A stretch of DNA of 64,000 nucleotides from Janthinobacterium sp. BJB426 (GCF_002735705.1 NZ_PDZL01000002.1:496001-560000); one strand, 5' to 3'; numbered from the stretch's first letter, positions 17,307 to 26,628 are shown. Program-made: numbers and translations. The notes: generated from the letters alone by a model not told the origin.

Positions 17307-18212
17307 ATGGACTTCGATACCGCCCTGCTGCGTGCCTTTGTGGCCGTGCAGGACACGGGCGGCTTTACGCGCGCCGCCGAACGGCTGCACCTGAGCCAGT
17401 CCGCCATCAGCCACCAGATCCGCCGCCTGGAAGAGCAGGCGGGCAGCGCGCTGCTGGTGCGCACGACGCGCAGCCTGCGCCTGACGGAAGACGGCGAGGA
17501 TTTTCTGCGCCACGCGCGGCAGATCCTGGCCGCCCAGGATGCGCTGGCGCGGCGCTTTCAGCGCTCCTCGCTTGCCGGCGCCGTGCGCTTTGGCGTGCCG
17601 GAAAATTTCATGGGCGCGCGCCTGCCGGCCCTGCTGGCGCAGTTCGCGCACCTGTTTCCCGCCGTGCGCCTGGATGTCACGGTGGGTACCTATCTTGACT
17701 TGCAGAAACTGGTCGCCGCCGATGCGCTGGACCTGGCCGTCGTCATGACGCTGGCCGGTGGCCAGGATGCGGCATCCGTGCTGCGCCGCACGCGCTTCGT
17801 CTGGGCCGCGGCGCACGACTTTCGGCATGACGGCGTGCTGCCGATGCCGCTGGCGTTTTCGCCCGCGCCGTGCCTGCACCGGCAAGTGGGCGTCGACGCC
17901 CTCGAAGGCGCCGGGCTCGACTGGCGCGTGGCGTTCACCTCGCCCAGCCAGCAAGGGCTGCGCGCCGCCGTGCTGGCGGGCCTGGCCGTCACGGCCCTGC
18001 CGCAAGGCGACCTGGAAACGGGCATGGTGGTCATCGATGGCCAGCATGGCTTGCCCGCCCTGCCCAGCGCCCAGTTCCAGCTCGTCTGGCGCACCGCCGG
18101 TGCCACGGCGGCGGCCGAAGCGTTCGGACAATTGCTGCGCGAGTGGTCAGCCGCCGCAAGTGTACCTTTGCAGGCTGCATTTTCAGGCCAAGGCACATCG
18201 CCAGTGACATGA
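17307..18212 (+). CDS. LysR-family transcriptional regulator
   Basis: This 301-residue protein starts at ATG 17307, 4 bases after AGGAG; an ATG 18 bases upstream is less well placed. The helix-turn-helix reads GFTRAAERLHLSQSAISHQIRRL followed by LLVRTTRSLRLTEDG. A LysR effector domain follows (GAVRFGVPENFMG). It is divergent from the DHA2 transporter gene. The gap contains gaaat-gataaa-atttc at 17251-17266, a small inverted repeat close to both promoters. Confidence 0.87.
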   Translation: MDFDTALLRAFVAVQDTGGFTRAAERLHLSQSAISHQIRRLEEQAGSALLVRTTRSLRLTEDGEDFLRHARQILAAQDALARRFQRSSLAGAVRFGVPENFMGARLPALLAQFAHLFPAVRLDVTVGTYLDLQKLVAADALDLAVVMTLAGGQDAASVLRRTRFVWAAAHDFRHDGVLPMPLAFSPAPCLHRQVGVDALEGAGLDWRVAFTSPSQQGLRAAVLAGLAVTALPQGDLETGMVVIDGQHGLPALPSAQFQLVWRTAGATAAAEAFGQLLREWSAAASVPLQAAFSGQGTSPVT

Positions 18213-18275
18213 CAGGCAACGTATTGGTGCTGCTGAAGGCGGCAGTCCGATAAATCGTCGCCGGATGGCTACACG

Positions 18276-19400
18276 TCAGTCATAACTCATCGTGAACGTC
18301 GCCGATGCATTTGCCGGACCCGTCGTCACGCTGGTCCCCGTCTTCAGGTAACGCGCACGCAGGGGGATGACATAACTGCGTTCGGAGGAACTCAGGGTCA
18401 GGCCGCTGCTCTGCAGGCTTGCCAGCGGCACCGTGTTACCGGCCTGGGTGGCTATCTGCAGGCCTATGCCGGTGGCTGCGGGAGGACGCCCGGCGGCAGC
18501 GGAGTCGAGGCTCAGCACGCCATTGCCTGCGTTGATGGCCGTGCGAACGGGATCGATGCGATAGCGCAGGCTGTTCACTTCACGCGTTCCGGGTGTCCCC
18601 GTGCCACCCGGGGAGCTGCCGCTTTGCGACTCCCAGCTTGCAGCGGTCTTGCTCACTGTTCCATGAAACGCCGGGCAATCATTCAAGCGTATGGAAAAAT
18701 CCTTCCAGCCGGTGGCGCTGTTGGTCCCGCTAAAATCTTTGGGTGAATACGTGCCCATGGGCACCGAGACATCCGGCGTGCTGCAGGTCCGCGAGACGAT
18801 CTGGAGACTGCCGGTGATGCCCATCTGGAAGCCCAGCACTCTGGCATCGCCGAAATTGCCGTACAGCCTGACGGTCGGCAATGAACTGCCTGTCAACACC
18901 CCGGGAGTCACCGCACCCAGCTTGATCAATATCAATTCAAAATTGGACGGCCCGTCAAACGGAATCAGGCAGCGATGGCCCGGCGTACAGGTGCTCGGCT
19001 GCGTGGAGGTCCGTCTTGGCAGTACACCGCCCCGACTGTTCATGACTACCCCCAACCCCGGAATACTGGTCTTGTACACTTTATTGGCATACGTCCCGCT
19101 GGGCCAGGCGGCCAGGCCGAAGCTAGCGTCAACCGTCAGTTCGGTAAACATTTGAAACGGGGCATACAGACAGTCCGGTGTCACTGTCTGGCCGGCGGCC
19201 ATTTTGAATGTCTGGCGATACACCTCGGTGCCCACCGGCACCTCGCGTCCGACAGTGATCGCCGACACTTGCAAGGGCATGTTGCCTATTGCCGGCTGGA
19301 TCCCGTTTGAGTAAGTGCAGCTGACCGCGGAAGCCGTATCGGCTACCGCCCACAGTAGCGCGACGGCCAGACCCGACTGAAGCAAAGAGACTATATTCAT
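18276..19400 (-). CDS. FimH-like fimbrial tip adhesin (isolated gene)
   Basis: This 374-residue protein has a signal peptide cleaved near TASA-VSCTYS. The N-terminal ~190 residues form a cysteine-containing domain of adhesin type. The C-terminal ~170 residues look like a pilin domain (CSTPDVSVPMGTYS, LNDCPAFHG, ALRARYL-type strand PLRARYLKTG and the terminal beta-zipper ending TFTMSYD). This two-domain order fits tip adhesins of chaperone-usher pili, which bind host or surface glycans and are the first subunit through the usher. It lies 16.6 kb from the fimbrial operon start with no chaperone or usher beside it. Confidence 0.8.
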   Translation of the reverse strand: MNIVSLLQSGLAVALLWAVADTASAVSCTYSNGIQPAIGNMPLQVSAITVGREVPVGTEVYRQTFKMAAGQTVTPDCLYAPFQMFTELTVDASFGLAAWPSGTYANKVYKTSIPGLGVVMNSRGGVLPRRTSTQPSTCTPGHRCLIPFDGPSNFELILIKLGAVTPGVLTGSSLPTVRLYGNFGDARVLGFQMGITGSLQIVSRTCSTPDVSVPMGTYSPKDFSGTNSATGWKDFSIRLNDCPAFHGTVSKTAASWESQSGSSPGGTGTPGTREVNSLRYRIDPVRTAINAGNGVLSLDSAAAGRPPAATGIGLQIATQAGNTVPLASLQSSGLTLSSSERSYVIPLRARYLKTGTSVTTGPANASATFTMSYD

Positions 19401-19736
19401 AACGCGACCTTTTATCTGTTGACTGGTGCAACTTACTGCTGATCCATGACGCCATCATGGCGCTGGCGACAGCGCCCGGCGGCGCAGCGATTGCTCAACT
19501 GACTATTAAAACCGGTCTGGCATGTCCGACGTTCAGCTGGAAAGCATCCTTGCGCGAAAGCGCTCCTGTGTTGTTGCGGGATGAAGTGTATGGCCCCCAC
19601 GGCACACGCCATATAGGAGCACTCCGAAAAACGGATACATTGCAAAAATTTTATGATCTGGCAAGCCCGAAGAGCCGCTCGGTCTGCTGACGGAGCTTGA
19701 CGCCACGCCTGCGCTCGCCAGACACGGTATCTGGCT
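19401..19736. other. Non-coding stretch between adhesin and MFS genes
   Basis: These 336 bases lie upstream of the adhesin (its promoter must be here) and downstream of the MFS gene. A small hairpin gccaga/tctggc at 19717-19735 just beyond the MFS stop could act as a weak terminator. Short open frames here have no ribosome site or recognisable product. I see no transposon ends or fimbrial remnants. Confidence 0.4.
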
Positions 19737-21125
19737 TCAGCCGCTGCGACGGCATGGCAGCACCAGCAGCAAGGCCAGCGCCAGCATGCCGCTCGCGCTG
19801 CCCAGGGCCACCGTCACGCGATGCGCCAGCAGCGGCGCGCCCGCCAACTGGCCAGCGCCCAGCCCGGCCACGGCCACCAGCGTCGCCAGCCCCAGCGAAC
19901 TGCCCAGCTGGTGCGCCACGTTGACAATGCCTGAGGCGGCGCCCGCATCCTGCGCCGGCACGCCAGCCACGCCGGCCGCTGTCAGGGGACTCAGGGCCAT
20001 GCCCTGCCCCGCGCCGATCAGCAGCATGGGCAAGGCCACGCCCAGCCAGTAAGCCGTGCCCGTATCGACGCGGCTCAGCCATGCCATGCCCAGCAGGGTC
20101 AAGCCCAGCCCCATGGCCAGCAAACGGGCATTGCCGAGGCGGTGGATCAAACGCGGCACGCACAGAGCCACGCCGAAATTGACCAGAGTCATGGGCAGGA
20201 AAGCCAGGCCCGTCAACGATGGCGGATAGCGCAGCACCACTTGCAGGAATTGCGTGGTGAAAAAGAAAAAACCGATCATGGCCCCCATGAACAGCACCCT
20301 GGCCCCGTACGCGGCATTGCGCTGCGCATCGGCAAACAGGCGCAGCGGCAGGACGGGCTGCGCGGCGCGCCGCTCGATGGCAATGAAAGCGGCCAGCAAC
20401 AGCACGCCCGCCGCCAGCGCGCCTTGCGTCAAGGCATCGCCCCAGCCGGCGCCGGCCGAGCGGATCAGGCCATACACGAGGGCCGACATGCCGAAGGTGG
20501 AACTGGCCGCGCCGGCCACGTCGAACTGTCCCCCGCTGCGCGCACTTTCCGCAACGAAACGGCGCGCAGCCACCAGCATGACGGCGCCGATGGGCAGGTT
20601 GATGAAGAAACCCACCCTCCACGACAGCCATTCGGCCAGCACGCCGCCCAGCACCAGGCCCACGCTGGCAGCGATGCCGGCCACGGCGCTGTACAGCGCG
20701 ATGGCCCGCGTGCGCTCGCGCCCTTCCGCAAACGTGGTTTGCAGCAAGGCCAGCGTGGACGGCGCCAGGATGGCCGCGCCCACGCCCTGGATGGCGCGCG
20801 CGGCAATCAGCATGGCCGGCGACTGCGCCAGGCCGATGGCCAGCGACGCAAGCGTGAACAGCGCCAGGCCCAGCTGCAGCATGCGGCGCCGGCCATACGC
20901 GTCGCCGGCGCGCGCGGCCAGCAGCAGCAAGCCGCCAAACGTCAGGGTATAGGCGCTTTGCACCCAGGCCAGGCCCGTGTCCGTAAAGCCCAGTTCCTGG
21001 TGGATTTTCGGCAAGCCCGTCAGCACGATGGACGTGTCGAGCACGATCATCACATAGCTGACGAGAATGATGGCGAGGATGGCCGCCTGGTGCGGCGCGG
21101 CAGAGTTAGCGGGAAGATTTTTCAT
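19737..21125 (-). CDS. EmrB/QacA-type MFS efflux transporter
   Basis: The product is 462 residues from ATG 21125; alternative ATGs at 21149 and 21155 would add 8-10 residues. About 14 hydrophobic segments are predicted, with VLDTSIVLTGLPKIHQELG in TM1, motif A GDAYGRRRML, and ARAIQGVGAAILAPSTLALL in TM4, typical of the DHA2 branch. It is likely a proton-driven exporter of hydrophobic toxicants or antibiotics. It is divergent from a LysR gene across 94 bases containing a clean LysR-type box. Confidence 0.86.
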   Translation of the reverse strand: MKNLPANSAAPHQAAILAIILVSYVMIVLDTSIVLTGLPKIHQELGFTDTGLAWVQSAYTLTFGGLLLLAARAGDAYGRRRMLQLGLALFTLASLAIGLAQSPAMLIAARAIQGVGAAILAPSTLALLQTTFAEGRERTRAIALYSAVAGIAASVGLVLGGVLAEWLSWRVGFFINLPIGAVMLVAARRFVAESARSGGQFDVAGAASSTFGMSALVYGLIRSAGAGWGDALTQGALAAGVLLLAAFIAIERRAAQPVLPLRLFADAQRNAAYGARVLFMGAMIGFFFFTTQFLQVVLRYPPSLTGLAFLPMTLVNFGVALCVPRLIHRLGNARLLAMGLGLTLLGMAWLSRVDTGTAYWLGVALPMLLIGAGQGMALSPLTAAGVAGVPAQDAGAASGIVNVAHQLGSSLGLATLVAVAGLGAGQLAGAPLLAHRVTVALGSASGMLALALLLVLPCRRSG

Positions 21126-21183
21126 GCCCCCACTGTAAGACTTTCGCATTACCATGAATAGATGCTAAAGTCCGCATGAACTT

Positions 21184-21198
21184 ATTAGTATCACTAAT
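21184..21198. promoter_or_regulatory. LysR-type operator box (T-N11-A)
   Basis: Perfect inverted repeat attagt-atc-actaat in the gap between the divergent MFS and LysR genes. It contains the T-N11-A spacing (21185 to 21197) recognised by LysR-family proteins and lies 22 bases before the LysR start, suiting autoregulation and control of the exporter. Confidence 0.55.
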
Positions 21199-21219
21199 GA
21201 ATAAAAGAGGCACTCCGCC

Positions 21220-22116
21220 ATGGCACAAACCAACTTCAACGACATCCTCGCCTTCGTGGCCGTGGCCCGCGAAGGCAGTTTTACCCGCGCGGCGGCCAAG
21301 CTGGGCGTGTCGCAATCGGCCCTGAGCCAGACGGTGCGCGCGCTGGAAGAGCGGCTCGACTTGCGCCTGCTGGTGCGCACCACGCGCAGCGTCTCGCCCA
21401 CGGAAGCGGGCGAACAGCTGCTGCGCACGGTGGCGCCCCGTTTCGACGAAATCGAGGCGGAGCTGGCCCTGCTCAGCGAGCGGCGCGACAAGCCGGCCGG
21501 CAACATTCGCATCAGCGCGGGAGAACACTCGGCGCTGACAGTATTGCAGCCGGCCATCGCCCGCTTGCTGCCGAACTATCCCGACATCAACATCGAAGTC
21601 GTCGTCGACAACGGCATGACCGATATCGTGGCCGCGCGCTGCGACGCGGGCGTGCGCCTGGGCGAGCAAGTGGCCAAGGACATGATCGCCATGCCCATCG
21701 GCCCGGATTTCCGCATGGCCATCGTCGCGTCGCCCGCCTACTTCGCCCGCCATGCGCCGCCCGCCACGCCGCAGGACTTGATGGCGCACAACTGCATCAA
21801 CATGCGCCTGCCCACCCTGGGCGGCCTGTTTGCCTGGGAGTTTGCCAAGGATGGGCAGGAGCTGAAAGTGCGGGTCGAAGGGCAAATGATCTACAACAAC
21901 ATGGCCATGCGATTGCATTCGGCGCTCGATGGCCTGGGCGTGGCCTGCATGGCGGAAGATGTGGTGCAGCCTTACGTGGCCGATGGCCGTTTGATCCGCG
22001 TGCTCGATGACTGGTGCCCCACGTATGCGGGCTACAAGCTGTATTACCCGAGCCGGCGCCACCCGTCGCCCGCGTTTACCTTGCTGCTCGACACCTTGCG
22101 CTATTCCCAGGTTTGA
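21220..22116 (+). CDS. LysR-family transcriptional regulator
   Basis: This 298-residue regulator carries helix-turn-helix SFTRAAAKLGVSQSALSQTVRAL and LLVRTTRSVSPTEAG, and an effector domain with DNGMTDIVAARCDAGVRLG, the signature of the large CrgA/AaeR-like group. It ends KLYYPSRRHPSP, also typical of that group. It is divergent from the EmrB-type exporter and probably its regulator. The LysR at 48934-49821 belongs to the same subgroup. Confidence 0.88.
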   Translation: MAQTNFNDILAFVAVAREGSFTRAAAKLGVSQSALSQTVRALEERLDLRLLVRTTRSVSPTEAGEQLLRTVAPRFDEIEAELALLSERRDKPAGNIRISAGEHSALTVLQPAIARLLPNYPDINIEVVVDNGMTDIVAARCDAGVRLGEQVAKDMIAMPIGPDFRMAIVASPAYFARHAPPATPQDLMAHNCINMRLPTLGGLFAWEFAKDGQELKVRVEGQMIYNNMAMRLHSALDGLGVACMAEDVVQPYVADGRLIRVLDDWCPTYAGYKLYYPSRRHPSPAFTLLLDTLRYSQV

Positions 22117-22225
22117 GCCAGCGCAATCATTCACCGGGCAGAAAGTGTGAATTGCGCGAACACGCGTTTACCGTGCGGCGGCGCGGGACTATAGTGGCTT
22201 CTTTCCCACCTGTTCAAGGATCGCC

Positions 22226-22840
22226 ATGAAACTCTTTTACTCGCCGGGCGCCTGCTCGCAGGCGCCACACATCATCCTGCGCGAAACGGGCACGCCGTTC
22301 ACCCTGGTCAAGGTCGACCTGGGCCAGCACAAGACGCTGGAAGGCGGCAATTACTACGAACTCAACCCCAAAGGCCAGGTGCCGCTGCTGGCACTCGATG
22401 ATGGCACGACCTTGAGCGAAGGCCCCGTCATCGCCCAGTACATCGCCGAACAGGCCGGCAGACAGGATTTATTGCCGCCGGTGGGCAATTTTGCCCGCTA
22501 CAAGGTGCTGGAATGGCAGAACTACATCACGTCCGAGCTGCATAAATCGTTCAGTCCCCTGTTCGATCCCCGCATCGACGCTACCACCAAGGCCTTGTTC
22601 ATTGAGCAATTGGGCAAGAAATACAAATGGGTGAACAGCCGCCTGGAAGGCCAGGCCTGCCTCACGGGCAACACCTTCACGGTCGCCGACGCCTACCTGT
22701 TCGTCATCACGGGCTGGGCGCCAGGCCTGGGCGTGGATTTGTCCGCGCTGGAAAATCTGCAAGCTTTCCTGGGCCGAATTGCCCTGCGCGACAGCGTCAA
22801 GACGGCATTGGCAGCGGAAGGCTTGGTCAAGGCGGATTGA
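22226..22840 (+). CDS. gstA: Glutathione S-transferase (beta class, GstA)
   Basis: This 204-residue enzyme has a thioredoxin-like N-terminal domain (MKLFYSPGACSQAPHIILRE) with the beta-class cysteine 10. The glutathione-binding NPKGQVPLL and LSEGPVIAQYIAE motifs and an all-helical C-terminal domain with TVADAYLFV follow. Beta-class GSTs conjugate or reduce electrophiles in the cytoplasm. AAGGA lies 5 bases before the start. It follows the LysR gene by 109 bases on the same strand and ends 22 bases from a convergent thioesterase. Confidence 0.93.
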   Translation: MKLFYSPGACSQAPHIILRETGTPFTLVKVDLGQHKTLEGGNYYELNPKGQVPLLALDDGTTLSEGPVIAQYIAEQAGRQDLLPPVGNFARYKVLEWQNYITSELHKSFSPLFDPRIDATTKALFIEQLGKKYKWVNSRLEGQACLTGNTFTVADAYLFVITGWAPGLGVDLSALENLQAFLGRIALRDSVKTALAAEGLVKAD

Positions 22841-22862
22841 GCGCCGTTGTGCGGTGCACGGC

Positions 22863-23309
22863 TCACGTCTTTTCCGACTTGCCGTGCATCACCATGATGG
22901 TTTGCTGCATCAGCGCGCACAGGGTTTCCTTGCCGTCGCGCACGGCGAACACTTCGGCCTGCGTAACGATCAGGGTGCGGCCCGGGCGCACCACCTTGCC
23001 GCGCGCGATCAGTTTTTCACCATCGGCGGGCGCCAGCAGATTCATCTTGTATTCCACCGTCAGCACGGACGCGCCATCGGCCACCATGGTCATGGCCGCG
23101 TAACCGGCGGCCGAGTCCGCGATCATGCCCACCACGCCGCCATGCACGAAGCCATGCTGCTGCTCGATGCCGCGCCAGTGCGGCACGTGGATTTCCGTGC
23201 TGCCATGCGCCACCACGGGCAGGCTCGCCTGGATCAAGGTCATGGCGTTCTGCAGCGCAAAACTGGTGCGGACTTTCTCGGCGAAGTGCGGGTCGGGAAG
23301 ACGGGACAT
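22863..23309 (-). CDS. PaaI-family hotdog thioesterase
   Basis: This 148-residue single hotdog-fold protein has the PaaI/YdiI-type motif QQHGFVHGGVVGMIADSAAGYAA on the central helix, where HGG and the aspartate are the catalytic region. It also has MNLLAPADGEKLIARG in the strands. Such enzymes hydrolyse acyl- or aryl-CoA thioesters. It is divergent from the acyl-CoA dehydrogenase-like gene, so the two may act on related CoA substrates, but nothing in the sequence fixes the substrate. Confidence 0.85.
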   Translation of the reverse strand: MSRLPDPHFAEKVRTSFALQNAMTLIQASLPVVAHGSTEIHVPHWRGIEQQHGFVHGGVVGMIADSAAGYAAMTMVADGASVLTVEYKMNLLAPADGEKLIARGKVVRPGRTLIVTQAEVFAVRDGKETLCALMQQTIMVMHGKSEKT

Positions 23310-23489
23310 GGTTTTGCGCTTTCAGGATAAGTGCTGCATGGAAGGGACCATGCGACTGTACCTGCTTATGGCCGGCACCGGCCATCCGCTGTCGTCATTT
23401 TCACCAATTGCGATGCACAGGCCGCGAACTACCCGGTACACGCCCCGCTATGCGAAAATGCCCGCCTTCGCCATTGCCGGATGTTACCC

Positions 23490-24587
23490 ATGCCGTACGC
23501 TGCCCTTGCCACCCTTTCCGAGCGCGACGCACGCCGTATCGCGCGCCACGCCCAGGCGGCCGACGCCGCCCGCTTTTTGCATCCGGCCCAGCAAGCCTTG
23601 CTGCACCGGCGCGGCTGGCTGACGATGCTGGCGCCGCGCAGCGCGGGGGGCGCCGAGCGGCCCTTGCCGCAAGTGGTGCGCCTGGAAGAAGCCGTGGCCG
23701 CCGTCGACGGCAGCATGGGCTGGGTGCTGACCCTGTGCGCGGGGGCCGGCTGGTTCGCGGGCTTTTTGGCGCCCGACATGGCACGCGCCATCATCGGCAC
23801 GCCGCGCGTCTGCCTGGGCGGCAGCGGCGCGGCCACCGGTTACGCGGAGGAAGAAGGCGACGGCTACCGCATCACGGGCAGCTGGGATTACGCCAGCGGC
23901 GCGCCCATGGCCACGCACTTCACCCTGAACGCCCGGCTGCAGCGCGATGGCCAGCCCCTGCTCGATGCGGATGGAAAACCGCGCATCCGCGCCTTCCTCG
24001 TGCCCGCCGCGCTGGTGCAGCTGGTGCCGTCCTGGAACAGCATCGGCATGCGCGCCAGCGCCTCGCACAGCTACCGCATCGATGGCCAGTGGCTCGGCAA
24101 GGACCATGGCTTTGCGATCAGTCCTGACACCGCGACGGCCGACGGCCCGCTGTACCGCTACCCGTTCTTCTCGCTGGCCTACGTAACCCTGGCCGCCAAC
24201 GTGGCCGGCATGGCCGCGCATTTCCTGGAATTGGCCGAAGAATGCATGCGCCACCGCCGCCATGCGCGCGAAGGCTTGCCGCTGCTGGACGTGCCGGCAG
24301 TGGTCGCCATGCTGCAAGGCAAGAAAGACGCGTTCACCGTCGCCCGCGCCCGCTTTTACGCCGTGCTGGACGACAGCTGGGCGCAGGTGGCGGCCGGCGC
24401 GGCGCTCGGCGCGGACGCCATGCAAGCCGTGCAAGACAGTTCGCTGGACCTGGTGGCCACGTGCCGCGCGGCCGTCGATGGCCTGTACCCGCACTGCGGC
24501 CTGTACGCGGCGCGCGAAGACAGCACCATCAACCGCGTCTGGCGCGATTTCCATACGGCCAGCCAGCATTCCTTACTGCTGCCCTGA
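23490..24587 (+). CDS. Acyl-CoA dehydrogenase-family flavoprotein
   Basis: The product is 365 residues from ATG 23490 (GGA 8 bases upstream); ATG 23481 is an alternative, and a longer frame upstream has no support. The order is that of acyl-CoA dehydrogenases and the related FMNH2/FAD-dependent monooxygenases: an N-terminal helical domain (VRLEEAVAAVDGSMGW), a beta domain (YRITGSWDYASGAPMATHF, SWNSIGMRASASHSYRID) and a C-terminal four-helix domain ending STINRVWRDFHTASQH. That ending, with an RDFHTASQH-like histidine, resembles HsaA/pigment-hydroxylase-type oxygenases more than beta-oxidation enzymes. Its 3' end overlaps the convergent MFS gene by 15 bases. Confidence 0.8.
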   Translation: MPYAALATLSERDARRIARHAQAADAARFLHPAQQALLHRRGWLTMLAPRSAGGAERPLPQVVRLEEAVAAVDGSMGWVLTLCAGAGWFAGFLAPDMARAIIGTPRVCLGGSGAATGYAEEEGDGYRITGSWDYASGAPMATHFTLNARLQRDGQPLLDADGKPRIRAFLVPAALVQLVPSWNSIGMRASASHSYRIDGQWLGKDHGFAISPDTATADGPLYRYPFFSLAYVTLAANVAGMAAHFLELAEECMRHRRHAREGLPLLDVPAVVAMLQGKKDAFTVARARFYAVLDDSWAQVAAGAALGADAMQAVQDSSLDLVATCRAAVDGLYPHCGLYAAREDSTINRVWRDFHTASQHSLLLP

Positions 24588-25940
24588 CGGCCGCAACTTG
24601 AGCGGTTCGGCGATGGTCAGTACCACCAGGAAGGTCAGGCAGGAAATGGCCGCCATGAAGCCGAACACATAATCCCAGCCGTAGTGGTCGAGCAGCATGC
24701 CGACGATCCACGGCGTGGCCGCGCCGCCCAGCTGGCCGCCCATGTTGACGACGGCATTGGCGACAGGGAATTTTTCCTTCGACACGAACTGCATCGGATA
24801 CACCATGTAGGCGGAGAAACCAATGCTCAACAGCACGCCCGTGAGGAACAGCAGCGCGCCGTATTGGAGCGGGTCGGCCGGCGCATGGATCAGCAAGTAC
24901 ATCATCACGGCCGTCGACAGGGCGGAAATGAGCATGCCGGGTTTCCTGCGCTTGTCGAGCACGCGGTCAGCCAGCAAGCCGCCCAGGATATTGCCGAAGA
25001 CGGCGCCCACCCACGGCGCGGCCGCCACCATGCCCATGTTCATGATGGAAAACTGTTTTACCGTCAGCAAGTACGTGGGAATCCAGGCCAGCAGCACGCT
25101 GGAAATGCCCAGCTGGCAGCAATAGCCGAGCGCGCAGCCGAGAATATTCCACGACGCAAACACGCCACGGCTGGTGCTGACGGTGGGCACCTGGCGGACG
25201 CGGATCAGTTTGTCGAGCCAGGGCATGGGCCGCGACGTGGCCGCCGTACCGGTGCTGCTGCCATCCGGCGCCTTTTCTTCGATGACGGCCAGTTCTTCCC
25301 CATTGACGAAACGGCTCTCCATCGGCTTGTTGGTGACCAGGAAATACCAGAAAATGGCCAGGATCACGCCGGGCACGGAAAACCAGATGAACACTTCGCG
25401 CCAGCCCCAGACGGCAATGATGGCCGCGCCCAGGATCGGCGTGATGACGGGGCCAAACTTGACGGCCGACAAGAACAGTCCCGACGCCGTGCCCTTCTCG
25501 CGCGACGGGAACCAGTGATTGATGGTGGTCGTCACGCCGATCGGCAACGGCCCTTCGGCCAGGCCCAGGCCGAGGCGGCACAGTTTCAATGACAGCAGGG
25601 AACCCACCAGCCCCGTCAGTCCCGTGGCGATCGACGTGAGCACCATGGAAATGGTAAACACCTTGCGCACGCCGAACTTCGACAGCAGCCAGGCGGAAGG
25701 CAGTTGCGCCAGCGCATAGGCGACGAGGAACAGGCTGACGAGGCCGCCCGCATCGGTATTGCTCATTTCAAATTCCTTGCGCAAAAACGGCAAGACCACG
25801 CCCAAATTGGCGCGGTCGGCGGCGGCAATCGTGTAGACGATGAAAAACAGGGCCGCGACGACCCAGCGGTAGCGCGTGGGACGGCGGACGGCCAGCGGTG
25901 CGGCGGGCGCCGCAGCCGGGGCGGTAATGGTGGTATGCAT
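24573..25940 (-). CDS. ACS-family MFS transporter (organic anion symporter)
   Basis: The product is 455 residues with about 12 transmembrane segments. The motif RYRWVVAALFFIVYTIAAADRANLGVVLP at the first helix, LPSAWLLSKFGVRKVF in loop 2-3 and RLGLGLAEGPLPIG in TM4 mark the anion:cation symporter family (relatives of galactonate, glucarate, phthalate and 4-hydroxyphenylacetate permeases). Downstream to upstream, the operon is MFS, RraA-like aldolase 1, RraA-like aldolase 2, with a divergent LysR. The likely substrate is a dicarboxylate or aromatic-derived acid handled by the aldolases. Confidence 0.88.
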   Translation of the reverse strand: MHTTITAPAAAPAAPLAVRRPTRYRWVVAALFFIVYTIAAADRANLGVVLPFLRKEFEMSNTDAGGLVSLFLVAYALAQLPSAWLLSKFGVRKVFTISMVLTSIATGLTGLVGSLLSLKLCRLGLGLAEGPLPIGVTTTINHWFPSREKGTASGLFLSAVKFGPVITPILGAAIIAVWGWREVFIWFSVPGVILAIFWYFLVTNKPMESRFVNGEELAVIEEKAPDGSSTGTAATSRPMPWLDKLIRVRQVPTVSTSRGVFASWNILGCALGYCCQLGISSVLLAWIPTYLLTVKQFSIMNMGMVAAAPWVGAVFGNILGGLLADRVLDKRRKPGMLISALSTAVMMYLLIHAPADPLQYGALLFLTGVLLSIGFSAYMVYPMQFVSKEKFPVANAVVNMGGQLGGAATPWIVGMLLDHYGWDYVFGFMAAISCLTFLVVLTIAEPLKLRPSGQQ

Positions 25941-25980
25941 GAGGGTGTCTCCTGATTTTTTTTAGTGGTGGGCACAGAGG

Positions 25981-26628
25981 TCAGTGCAGTGCCAGCCGGC
26001 GCAAGGTCTCTTCCAGCCCCAGCAGGTCGACGGTCGTGGCGCCGTCTCGGATCTGCTGGCGGAAGCGCGCTTCCTTCTCTTCGCGCTGGCGGCTTTTCTG
26101 CAGCACCGCATCCACCTCGTGGCGCCGCACCACCACCACGCCATCCTGGTCGCCGACGATGATGTCGCCGGGATCGATGCTGACGTCGCCAATGGTGACG
26201 GTCACGTTGAGGCGCCCCGGCTGGTGCTTGCCCGTGCCCTTGATCGACAAACCCCGGCTGAAGACGGGAAAGCCCGCCTCGGTCATGGCGGCCGCGTCGC
26301 GCACGGCGCCGTGGATCACCAGGCCGGCCAGGCCGATCCGCTGCGCCTGCTCGGTGAAGACGTCGCCCCACACGCCCGCTTCCAGGAAACCCTTGGCGTC
26401 GACCACCAGCACGTCGCCGGGCTGGGCTTTCAACATGGCGTAGTGCAGCATCAGGTTGTCGGCCGGGCGCGTATCCACGGTCAGGGCCGGGCCGGCCAGG
26501 CGCATGCCGGGCGCAATCGGCTTGATGCCGCTGTCGAGCGCGCCTTTCGCGCCCTGCGCTTCATAGATGGTGGCCGCGCCCAGCTGGCGCAGGGCGTGCA
26601 GGGTTGCAATGGAAACATGCTGGTCCAT
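25981..26628 (-). CDS. RraA-like HMG/CHA aldolase (D-X20-R-D type)
   Basis: This 215-residue protein starts at ATG 26628; an upstream in-frame extension overlaps the neighbouring aldolase gene and was rejected. It has the RraA/HMG-aldolase fold with WGD followed by exactly 20 residues and RD (VIHGAVRD), the metal and substrate motif of 4-hydroxy-4-methyl-2-oxoglutarate / 4-carboxy-4-hydroxy-2-oxoadipate aldolases. These also decarboxylate oxaloacetate. GDIIVGDQDGVVVV is conserved too. Such enzymes cleave late intermediates of the protocatechuate 4,5-cleavage and gallate pathways to pyruvate. It sits between the ACS transporter and a second paralogue. Confidence 0.88.
   Translation of the reverse strand: MDQHVSIATLHALRQLGAATIYEAQGAKGALDSGIKPIAPGMRLAGPALTVDTRPADNLMLHYAMLKAQPGDVLVVDAKGFLEAGVWGDVFTEQAQRIGLAGLVIHGAVRDAAAMTEAGFPVFSRGLSIKGTGKHQPGRLNVTVTIGDVSIDPGDIIVGDQDGVVVVRRHEVDAVLQKSRQREEKEARFRQQIRDGATTVDLLGLEETLRRLALH

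Noticed and set aside
19457..19690. 77-codon open frame between adhesin and MFS genes
   Set aside because: No ribosome site, no signal peptide, mixed codon bias and no recognisable motif.
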